Shown piece by piece: positions 1-5,812 of a stretch of 6,705 nucleotides of DNA. The notes beneath the pieces are model-generated. The model was not told the origin of the DNA and did not search any database. It worked only from the letters and a program-made list of their open reading frames with translations. Source of the DNA: an uncultured Eubacteriales bacterium (lineage in GTDB: Bacteria; Bacillota; Clostridia; Oscillospirales; Acutalibacteraceae); the NCBI GenBank assembly GCA_900317795.1, contig ONIF01000176.1, forward strand, positions 1 through 6,705, given 5' to 3'. Position 1 is the first letter of the stretch, and the number at the start of each line of letters is the position of its first letter. Made by a program: the position numbers and the translations under genes.

Positions 1-657
1 GAAAGATATGAGGAAAACCGTGAACAGCTCAAAGAAAACTGTCAAAAGGCTTTTTCAAAAGCCGAAAAGCTTGCCGAAAATCTCTCACAAATGCGTAAAA
101 AAATTTCTGTACAGTTCTCTGCCCGTGTAAAAGAAGAAATGACTTTTCTCGATATGCCCAATGTAGAGCTTGTTGTCAGCCAAAAAAAATGTCCTCTCAA
201 CCATCTCGGCTGTGATGACATTGAAATCCTCATTTCAACAAATGTCGGTGAAGAACCTAAACCTGTTGCCAAAATTGCTTCGGGCGGTGAACTTTCAAGA
301 ATGATGCTTGCCATTAAAAACGTCATTGCCGACAAAGATGAAATTGATACCCTTATTTTTGATGAAGTCGATACAGGTATAAGTGGAAGTGCCGCCCAGA
401 AAGTCGGCTTTAAACTGAAAGAAGTTTCCAAAAACCGTCAAGTCGTATGCGTCACCCACCTTGCACAAATTGCCGCTTTGGCTGACACTCACTTTAAAAT
501 TCAAAAAAACGTCATCAACGGCAAAACTTATACAAATGTAAATGCCCTCGACCATGACGGCAGACGTGACGAACTTGCCAGAATTATCGGTGGTGTTGAA
601 ATCACTCAGGCTACCCTTGACTATGCCGAAGAAATGCTGAAACCAATGTGCAATTAG
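1..657 (+). CDS. recN: DNA repair protein RecN, C-terminal part (5' end outside window)
   Basis: RecN is an SMC-like ABC ATPase of the cytoplasm that gathers and tethers DNA ends during recombinational double-strand break repair. The frame is open from base 1 with no start, so only the last 218 residues are present. They begin in a charged helical stretch (the returning coiled-coil arm), then give the C-terminal ATPase lobe. The ABC signature ASGGELSR is at 277-300, Walker B with the catalytic glutamate (TLIFDEVD) at 349-372, and the switch histidine in CVTHLAQIAA at 457-459. The order and spacing match RecN, which is told from SMC and RecF by the ISTNxGE(x)PKP lead-in and the GVEIT tail. The protein ends a few residues after the usual EEMLK helix, and its TAG stop lies inside the repeat element that starts at 651, so the last residues are probably element-derived. 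Recognition is firm; what lies upstream cannot be seen. Confidence 0.95.
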   Translation, partial: ERYEENREQLKENCQKAFSKAEKLAENLSQMRKKISVQFSARVKEEMTFLDMPNVELVVSQKKCPLNHLGCDDIEILISTNVGEEPKPVAKIASGGELSRMMLAIKNVIADKDEIDTLIFDEVDTGISGSAAQKVGFKLKEVSKNRQVVCVTHLAQIAALADTHFKIQKNVINGKTYTNVNALDHDGRRDELARIIGGVEITQATLDYAEEMLKPMCN

Positions 658-766
658 CAATTAGCAATTAGCAATTTTTTTGGCAACCAAATTTTCATTA
701 AAAAAAGCAATCAGCGAAATCAATGGGCTGTTTGAAATATAATTGCTCACTGCTAATTGCTAATTG
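651..766. repeat. Heptamer-armed inverted-repeat element (MITE-like or dispersed palindromic repeat)
   Basis: The left arm (651-676) is about 3.7 direct copies of CAATTAG. The right arm (741-766) is about 3.7 copies of the complementary CTAATTG, with one degenerate copy (CTCACTG). Aligned as an inverted repeat the two 26-base arms match at 24 positions. They enclose a 64-bp AT-rich core containing a T run (675-681), an A run (700-706) and a small 5-bp hairpin (679-683 with 687-691). The whole could fold into one long stem in RNA or a cruciform in DNA. It fills almost all of the recN-hinT gap, overlaps the recN stop codon and ends just before the hinT ribosome binding site. It encodes no protein. 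No target-site duplication is evident. It could be a non-autonomous mobile element, a dispersed repeat family or a local heptamer expansion; one copy cannot decide between these. Confidence 0.75.
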
Positions 767-787
767 AATAAAAGGAGATTGTTTTAA

Positions 788-1129
788 ATGGATTGTTTGT
801 TTTGTGAAATCGTGAAGGGAAATATCCCCTCAAAGAAAGTCTATGAAGATGACAGCGTGTATGCATTCTATGACATCGCACCTATGGCACCTGTTCATGT
901 GCTTATCGTGCCGAAAATGCATATCTCTTCCGTGAATGAAGTGACTGCCGAAAACAGTGCCGTTATCTCTCATATTTATGAAGTTGCCTCTGAACTCGCC
1001 AAAGAACTCGGCATTGCCGACGACGGTTATCGAATTGTCACCAACTGCGGTAAAAATGCAGGTCAGACTGTTTTTCATCTGCATTTCCATCTTCTTGGCG
1101 GTACGGAACTTAAAGTAGAAATGTGCTGA
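788..1129 (+). CDS. hinT: Histidine triad (HIT) nucleotide-binding protein, HinT type
   Basis: This is a small cytoplasmic HIT-superfamily hydrolase. HinT enzymes cleave purine nucleoside phosphoramidates and acyl-adenylates such as aminoacyl-AMP, usually as homodimers. The 113-residue length is typical. The signature HxHxHxx is intact as HLHFHLL at residues 97-103, with the middle His99 expected to be the nucleophile and His101 and His97 supporting it. The preceding GQTVF and following GG match the family. An N-terminal CLFC (Cys3, Cys6) resembles the zinc-binding pair found in many bacterial HIT proteins. The tail (TELKVEMC) departs from the common tryptophan/proline-rich ending, and that region tunes specificity in some homologues. 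The ATG at 788 follows AAAGGAG (771-777) by 10 bases. The gene starts right after the repeat element and lies 19 bases before comEC, so it probably heads or joins that operon. Confidence 0.93.
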   Translation: MDCLFCEIVKGNIPSKKVYEDDSVYAFYDIAPMAPVHVLIVPKMHISSVNEVTAENSAVISHIYEVASELAKELGIADDGYRIVTNCGKNAGQTVFHLHFHLLGGTELKVEMC

Positions 1130-1148
1130 TTATTCGGAGGTTTGAAAA

Positions 1149-3200
1149 ATGAAGCGACCGTTTGCAGTCATTGGCATAAGTTATATCACTGCACTGGCGG
1201 TTGCTTTGTTTTTTGGCAGTGACAGCTTTTTCATACTTTGTGCAGTTTTTCTTGCGGGCTTTGCGGTGTGCCTTCTCTCAAAGAAATCAAGAAAATTTGC
1301 ACTTATTTTCATTACAGCCTTTACAGCCGTTTTAATGCTGTGGGGATATACCTTTGCATATATAACGCCAAGCGTTTCACTGAAAGGCGAAACTGCCGAA
1401 ATTTCGGGCGTTCTGTGCGAACTCCCCTACAAATACTATGACAGATATTACTACAAGATAAAAACAAATGACTATACTGTCCTTGTATCTTCCAGATACA
1501 AAATTAAAATAGAACCTTATGACACTCTGAAAGCAACCGTTAAATTTTACGGTGAAACCGATATATCCCGTGATTTATATAATTTTTCAAAGGGAATTAC
1601 GGTCTGTGCAAGCATTGATAATTTAAAGCCTAAAACGGTCATTAAAAATGACAATAAGCCTTTATATTACTATGCACTCATCACAAGAAAATATATGTCG
1701 GACAAAATCAATTCCCTTTTGCCCGAACGTGAAGCAGGCTTTGTCAATGCACTTCTCACGGGTGACAAATATCAGTTGAAAGACAATGAAAAACAAATTC
1801 TTCGTGCATCGGGCATTTCGCATATAGTCGTTATATCGGGCTTTCATGTCGCTGTCGTAACACATTTAATTGTATTTCTGCTTTTCTACATGGCTGTGAC
1901 GGGATTTCATTCACCTGTTGTCCGTGCGGACACTATGCAGATATTTATTCTTGCCGCAAATATCATTTCCAAAAAATCCGACTCTTTCAATATACTCGGA
2001 TTTTCTGCACTTTTGATATGCTTTATCAATCCTTATGCAGTCGCTGATGTGAGTTTTATTATGTCTTTCAGTGCCACTTTCGGCATACTTCTTATCAGCC
2101 GTAAAATTTATTTATGGGTATGGGAACGTATTTCCACAAATAAATTAAAAACCCTCATAAAATCTCTTACAGATATATTTGCAGTATCGCTTTCGGCATA
2201 TATCTTTGTACTGCCTGCAACTATCATATTTTTTAAACAGGCGGCTGTATATGCCGTTATTACCAATCTTTTTGTCAGCTTTGCGGTAACTCTGCTGATT
2301 TATATCGCTGTTTTCATGGTAATGACAGGCTTATCTCCTCTTGCATGGACAGCCTGCTTTTTCACGGATTATATATTCAACGTTGCAGAGGCTGTTGCCA
2401 ATCTGCCGTTTTCTCTGATAGCCACATCACAAGAATTTGTGCCTTTTTGGCTGATAACCGCTGTAATTGCAGGAATTGCAATGATTTATCTCAAACCCAA
2501 CGGAAAAATCATAAAATATTATGCTCTGATAACGGTAATGTCTTTTATCATACTTTCCGTCAGTGACAGCCTTATCAAAAAGGACAGTATCAAAATATCC
2601 GTGCTTGATGCGGACGACGGCATTTCATGCGTTGTAAACTGCAATAACAGGACTTATCTGCTTTCAAGCGGGGGAAGCTACTACAAATCATCTGCACTTG
2701 ACGACTATTTAACAGACAGTTGTGTATATCAAATTGCCTATATGCTCCTGCTTGACGACAAAAATAACTGCACGGCATTTTCAAAACGCATTCTTGAAAA
2801 CTATGAAATTGAAACCGTGCAGGTCTTTGACGAAAATAAATATACAGAAAATATAAAACTGCTTTTGTCGGAAATCAACGGCAAAATCGACGGCAGTTAT
2901 TTCTATACAAACAATGATGCCGAAATATATGCCGAAAAACAGAAAAACTGCATGGCTGTAAAAGCGGATTTCGGTGATTTGAGCATTCTCCTCATACACG
3001 GAAAAACAGACTGCAAAAACATTCCGAAAAGCTGGCTTGATACGGATATCCTTGTCATAAACGGCAGTATTGAAAATCTCGGGCTTGTCAATGCGTCTGT
3101 TACAGTCATTTCCGATGAGGAACACCGGGGAAATATATATTTACGGGCATACAATAACGGAAAAATTCAAATCGGGAGGGAAAACGGTTGGCTAAACTGA
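1149..3200 (+). CDS. comEC: ComEC/Rec2-family competence protein with degenerate C-terminal domain
   Basis: ComEC is the inner-membrane channel that imports single-stranded DNA in natural transformation. Three hydrophobic N-terminal helices lie at about residues 5-21, 27-43 and 49-69. An OB-like extracytoplasmic region follows (about 78-160), then the competence core (about 193-465) with the hallmarks ALLTGD (201-206), SGISHIVVISGFH (221-233), PVVRA (256-260) and DVSFIMSFSATFGI (300-313). The C-terminal 200 residues align in layout with the metallo-beta-lactamase-like domain of family members. The expected HxHxDH is replaced around 531-541 (YMLLLDDKNNC), the aspartate of the LIDxG strand by SSGG (506-509), and the HHGS motif by INGS (637-640). 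The spacing between ISGFH and PVVRA is about 20-25 residues shorter than usual. The frame is intact at 683 residues. The ATG follows GGAGG (1136-1140) by 8 bases, and the 3' end overlaps holA by 13. The family call is secure; uptake activity is uncertain. Confidence 0.9.
   Translation: MKRPFAVIGISYITALAVALFFGSDSFFILCAVFLAGFAVCLLSKKSRKFALIFITAFTAVLMLWGYTFAYITPSVSLKGETAEISGVLCELPYKYYDRYYYKIKTNDYTVLVSSRYKIKIEPYDTLKATVKFYGETDISRDLYNFSKGITVCASIDNLKPKTVIKNDNKPLYYYALITRKYMSDKINSLLPEREAGFVNALLTGDKYQLKDNEKQILRASGISHIVVISGFHVAVVTHLIVFLLFYMAVTGFHSPVVRADTMQIFILAANIISKKSDSFNILGFSALLICFINPYAVADVSFIMSFSATFGILLISRKIYLWVWERISTNKLKTLIKSLTDIFAVSLSAYIFVLPATIIFFKQAAVYAVITNLFVSFAVTLLIYIAVFMVMTGLSPLAWTACFFTDYIFNVAEAVANLPFSLIATSQEFVPFWLITAVIAGIAMIYLKPNGKIIKYYALITVMSFIILSVSDSLIKKDSIKISVLDADDGISCVVNCNNRTYLLSSGGSYYKSSALDDYLTDSCVYQIAYMLLLDDKNNCTAFSKRILENYEIETVQVFDENKYTENIKLLLSEINGKIDGSYFYTNNDAEIYAEKQKNCMAVKADFGDLSILLIHGKTDCKNIPKSWLDTDILVINGSIENLGLVNASVTVISDEEHRGNIYLRAYNNGKIQIGRENGWLN
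3174..3180 (+). promoter_or_regulatory. Ribosome binding site selecting a TTG start for holA
   Basis: GGGAGGG lies 7 bases before the TTG at 3188, which is ideal spacing. The alternative in-frame ATG at 3200 would be 19 bases away. The site lies inside the end of comEC, so holA translation is probably coupled to comEC. Confidence 0.75.
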
Positions 3201-4234
3201 TGTCCGAACAGGACTTTAAAAAAGAAATTGCAAAAGCCGATTTTACACGTATCTATCTCATTTACGGGGAGGAAAAATATCTTGTCAGGCACTACACAAA
3301 CTCCCTTATAAACAAAGTTACCAATAAAAAGGCAAATTCATTTGATTTTCTCAAATTCGGTGCAAATGCCGATTTACAGGAATTATGCACGGCTTGCGAA
3401 CAAATTCCCATGTCTGCACAGTATAAATGCATACTTGTCAGCGACTTTGATTTTGAAACGCTCTCCGAAAGCGATTTTAAAGAGTTCAACAGCTTCTGCA
3501 CGGATATTTCACCAAGCACGGTACTGATATTTTCCATGCCCACTCTTATCATTGACGCAAAGAAAAACGGTAAATTCAAAAGATTTGCTTCAACTGCCGA
3601 AAAGTGCGGAATTACTGTCGAATTTGCCAAAAAGGACAATTCTTCACTTGAAAAACAGCTTATTTCATGGGCGGAAAAAACAGGCTGTACGCTTACTCCC
3701 TACAATGCGTCAAAAATCATCTCCATGTGCGGAACGGATATGACGCTTTTAAGAAACGAACTGCAAAAACTTACCGCCTATGCAGACGGCTCGGAAATTA
3801 CGGAAGATATAATAAAATTACTTACCGTGAAGAATACAGAAACAAGAATTTTTGCACTGTCCGACTGCATTATGGCAGGAAATTTTCAAGGGGCTTACTC
3901 TCAGCTTGCACAGCTTTTTGAACAGAACGAAAAACCCGAAATTATCCTCTCAACGTTAGGCTCGGTTTATATAGATATGTACAGAATGAGAGTCGCAAAC
4001 GAAAGCGGTAAAACGATTGCAGACGTTTCAACGGATTTTAAATACGGCAGACGGGATTTTGTCCTTAAAAAAGCCAATGCCAATTCCAAAAAATATTCCA
4101 CAACCGCTCTCCGAAAAGTCCTTGACATTATCCTTCAAACAGATATAAAATTGAAAAGCACAAGGACTGACGCAAAAATTCTGCTTGAAACGCTCATTAC
4201 AAAAATTATGCTTGCACTTAGGGAGGATATATGA
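3188..4234 (+). CDS. holA: DNA polymerase III subunit delta
   Basis: Delta is the wrench of the clamp loader: it binds the beta sliding clamp and opens it so the DnaX complex can load it on primed DNA. The 348-residue length is normal. The N-terminal strand and turn IYLIYGEEKYL (22-32) is the usual delta opening, an AAA+ fold with no working Walker A lysine, as expected because delta does not hydrolyse ATP. The middle carries the family motif LLRNELQKLTAYA (187-199), followed by RIFALSDCIMAGN (220-232), which starts the C-terminal collar domain. The tail TDIKLKSTRTDAKILLETLI (318-337) is also characteristic. TTG at 3188 is chosen because GGGAGGG stands 7 bases before it; an ATG start at 3200 would shorten the protein by four residues. 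The gene overlaps comEC by 13 bases and rnmV by 4. A comEC-holA order is common in bacteria, which supports both calls. Confidence 0.93.
   Translation: MAKLMSEQDFKKEIAKADFTRIYLIYGEEKYLVRHYTNSLINKVTNKKANSFDFLKFGANADLQELCTACEQIPMSAQYKCILVSDFDFETLSESDFKEFNSFCTDISPSTVLIFSMPTLIIDAKKNGKFKRFASTAEKCGITVEFAKKDNSSLEKQLISWAEKTGCTLTPYNASKIISMCGTDMTLLRNELQKLTAYADGSEITEDIIKLLTVKNTETRIFALSDCIMAGNFQGAYSQLAQLFEQNEKPEIILSTLGSVYIDMYRMRVANESGKTIADVSTDFKYGRRDFVLKKANANSKKYSTTALRKVLDIILQTDIKLKSTRTDAKILLETLITKIMLALREDI
4220..4226 (+). promoter_or_regulatory. Ribosome binding site for rnmV inside holA
   Basis: AGGGAGG ends 4 bases before the ATG at 4231, which itself overlaps the holA stop as ATGA. This is a typical arrangement for stop-restart translational coupling. 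Confidence 0.65.
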
Positions 4235-4842
4235 TAAAAGTAAAAGAAGCTGTCATTGTAGAGGGCAAGTATGATAAAATAAAGCTTGCCAACTTCATTG
4301 ACGGGCTTATCATCACAACCGACGGTTTCGGTATTTTTAAAGACAGGGAAAAACAAATTCTTATCCGTCACCTTGCACAAACAAGAGGTATTCTGATTTT
4401 AACGGACAGCGACGGTGCGGGCTTTGTCATACGCAATTTTCTGAAAGGCACTGTTCCGCCCGATAAAATTAAAAATGCCTATATCCCCGACATTTTCGGC
4501 AAGGAAAAAAGAAAATCTCAGCCCTCCAAAGAGGGTAAACTCGGTGTAGAGGGCATTTCCGAAGAAATATTATGCCGTGCCATTGCCAATTCGGGTGCGG
4601 AATGCGAACTTGATACAATCAAAAAGTCCACAGGCGACATTACAAAAGCCGATTTATTTGCATACGGTCTGACGGGTACGCCCCATTCCTCACATAACAG
4701 GGATATTCTGAAAAAAGCCATGCACCTCCCCGAAAAGCTGACTTCCAATGCCCTGCTTGATATACTTAACTGCACGATGACAAAAAGTGAATTTGAACGG
4801 CTCTGTAAGGAAACTTTCGGAAAGGAGAATGACAATGCTTGA
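4231..4842 (+). CDS. rnmV: RNase M5-like Toprim protein (5S rRNA maturation), DUF4093-type C-terminus
   Basis: RNase M5 cuts both strands of the 5S rRNA precursor in low-GC Gram-positives, using a Toprim catalytic domain. Here the Toprim glutamate is Glu11 in AVIVEGKYDKIKL (7-19) and the acidic pair is Asp59/Asp61 in ILTDSDGAG (56-64). Between them comes the nucleotide-turn TTDGFGIF (29-36). The block KLGVEGISEEIL (103-114) corresponds to the conserved GxGVEhA..eI region of RNase M5. The last 70 or so residues, with GDITKADLFAYGLTG (135-149), look like the helical DUF4093 tail found after Toprim in clostridial members. At 203 residues it is slightly longer than the Bacillus enzyme, as I remember it. 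It overlaps holA by 4 bases and rnz by 8, placing two stable-RNA maturation nucleases side by side. The classical neighbour ksgA is absent here, so a different structured-RNA substrate is possible. Confidence 0.8.
   Translation: MIKVKEAVIVEGKYDKIKLANFIDGLIITTDGFGIFKDREKQILIRHLAQTRGILILTDSDGAGFVIRNFLKGTVPPDKIKNAYIPDIFGKEKRKSQPSKEGKLGVEGISEEILCRAIANSGAECELDTIKKSTGDITKADLFAYGLTGTPHSSHNRDILKKAMHLPEKLTSNALLDILNCTMTKSEFERLCKETFGKENDNA
4821..4827 (+). promoter_or_regulatory. Ribosome binding site that fixes the rnz start
   Basis: AAAGGAG lies 7 bases before the ATG at 4835 and within the end of rnmV. The frame stays open upstream to another ATG at 4787, but that one has no comparable site and would add 16 residues before the conserved first beta strand. 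Confidence 0.8.
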
Positions 4843-5743
4843 AGTGACGCTTCTCGGTACAGGCGGTACTATGCCCCTTAAAAACAGATGGCTTTCCGCC
4901 TGCCTTATCAAGCACATGGGACACTCTGTTTTAATCGACTGCGGTGAGGGTACGCAAATCGCCCTCAAACACTCCGAAAATAAATTTAAACCTATTGATA
5001 TTATCTGTATTACGCACTTCCATGCCGACCATATTTCGGGCTTGCCGGGATTTCTTCTTTCCATGAGCAACGAGGGCAGAACAGAACCTGTTACTATCAT
5101 AGGCGGTGCAGGCTTGAAAAAAGTTGTCAATGCCCTCTGTATCATTGCCCCCAATCTGCCTTTTGAAGTAAAAATGCTTGAATACCCCCATGATATTTCC
5201 GAATTTGAATTTGACGATTTGAAAATAACGCCTTTTCAAGCAAAACATAGTGTATCCTGCTTGGGCTACAACTTCAAACTCAAAAGGGCAGGCAAATTTG
5301 ATGTTGAAAAGGCTAAAAAAAATAATGTTCCCATGAAAATATGGGGACAGCTTCAGAAAAACGAAACTGTCATTTTTGACGGCATGGAATATAAACAAAG
5401 TATGGTTCTGGGAAATTCCCGAAAAGGAATAAAAGTCACCTACTGCACCGACAGCAGACCTACCGAAAATATACTCAATCATGCTAAAAATGCGGATTTG
5501 CTGATATATGAGGGAATGTTCGGAGATGACGAAAAAATTGACCGTGCCGTTGAAACAGGTCACAGCCTTTTTTCGGAGGCTGCACGGCTTGCCAAAAATG
5601 CCAATGTCCAAAAACTTTGGCTGACACATTACAGCCCCTCTCTCACAGAACCCGAACTTTATGAAAATATCGCAAAGGATATTTTTAAAAATACAGAACT
5701 CGGCTTTGACGGAAAATCTGAAAGCCTGCATTTTCCCGAATGA
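4835..5743 (+). CDS. rnz: Ribonuclease Z (tRNA 3'-processing endonuclease)
   Basis: RNase Z cuts the 3' trailer from tRNA precursors, chiefly those lacking an encoded CCA. It is a cytoplasmic zinc enzyme of the metallo-beta-lactamase fold, normally a homodimer. All metal-binding landmarks are present, numbered from the ATG at 4835: HFHADH (61-66), His138 in QAKHSV, Asp206 in CTDSRPT, His243 in ETGHSLFSEAA and His265 in LTHYSP. The N-terminal strand VTLLGTGGTMP (4-14) and DCGEGTQ (35-41) are typical. The length of 302 residues fits the bacterial short form. The spacing from the first histidine motif to His138 resembles Bacillus RNase Z, leaving room for the tRNA-binding arm (about 85-120). The chosen ATG has AAAGGAG 7 bases upstream and overlaps rnmV by 8 bases. 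It is the last gene of the overlapping run; a short gap and a promoter follow. Confidence 0.94.
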   Translation: MLEVTLLGTGGTMPLKNRWLSACLIKHMGHSVLIDCGEGTQIALKHSENKFKPIDIICITHFHADHISGLPGFLLSMSNEGRTEPVTIIGGAGLKKVVNALCIIAPNLPFEVKMLEYPHDISEFEFDDLKITPFQAKHSVSCLGYNFKLKRAGKFDVEKAKKNNVPMKIWGQLQKNETVIFDGMEYKQSMVLGNSRKGIKVTYCTDSRPTENILNHAKNADLLIYEGMFGDDEKIDRAVETGHSLFSEAARLAKNANVQKLWLTHYSPSLTEPELYENIAKDIFKNTELGFDGKSESLHFPE

Positions 5744-5766
5744 AATTGCTGTTTACTTTTCGGGAA
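5733..5766. repeat. 8-bp perfect inverted repeat spanning the rnz stop and map promoter
   Basis: TTCCCGAA (5733-5740) and TTCGGGAA (5759-5766) are exact reverse complements separated by 18 bases. In RNA they could form an 8-bp hairpin straight over the rnz stop codon. Only three T's follow, so it is at best a weak intrinsic terminator for the upstream operon. The right arm sits between the -35 and -10 of the putative map promoter. A protein-binding site is possible but the arms are widely spaced. Chance occurrence is not excluded. Confidence 0.4.
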
Positions 5767-5780
5767 TTTAAGTGTATAAT
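5752..5780 (+). promoter_or_regulatory. Putative housekeeping-sigma promoter of map
   Basis: TTTACT (5752-5757, four of six bases matching TTGACA) and a perfect TATAAT (5775-5780) are separated by 17 bases, the optimal spacing. Transcription would begin near A5787, leaving a leader of about 26 bases before the preferred map start. It is the best promoter match noticed in the window and lies in the only non-overlapping gap downstream of comEC. Confidence 0.7.
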
Positions 5781-5797
5781 AAGAACAATTCATATTG

Positions 5798-5803
5798 AAA
5801 GGA
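5798..5803 (+). promoter_or_regulatory. Ribosome binding site of map
   Basis: AAAGGA is 9 bases from the ATG at 5813 but only 3 bases from an in-frame ATG at 5807. Normal spacing favours 5813; the earlier start would add just Met-Phe. Confidence 0.6.
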
Positions 5804-5812
5804 TAAATGTTT

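Noticed and set aside
651..681. An intrinsic terminator after recN using the T run at 675-681
   Set aside because: The left arm cannot pair with itself, and its partner lies some 65 bases downstream of the T run. The only local hairpin (679-691) is 5 bp with a 3-base loop and two G-C pairs, too weak to call.
651..766. A CRISPR array or direct-repeat/spacer structure
   Set aside because: The repeat unit is only 7 bases, adjacent copies have no spacers, and the two arms face each other. No cas-like gene is present.
3200..3202. ATG start for holA overlapping the comEC stop as TGATG
   Set aside because: The ribosome site would be 19 bases away; the TTG at 3188 fits at 7 bases. The difference is only four residues, so it remains a minor alternative.
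4787..4834. An upstream ATG start for rnz at 4787
   Set aside because: It would overlap rnmV by 56 bases, has no good ribosome site, and adds residues before the conserved first strand. The ATG at 4835 has AAAGGAG at ideal spacing.
4931..5731. A 266-residue open frame on the minus strand
   Set aside because: It lies wholly inside rnz, whose catalytic motifs are complete. The antisense peptide shows no recognisable domain, so it is a by-product of codon bias.
4835..5743. Generic metallo-hydrolase or arylsulfatase instead of RNase Z
   Set aside because: The positions of HxHxDH, the downstream histidine, the DSRPT aspartate, GHSLFSEAA and the final LTH fit RNase Z in order and spacing, as does the 302-residue length.
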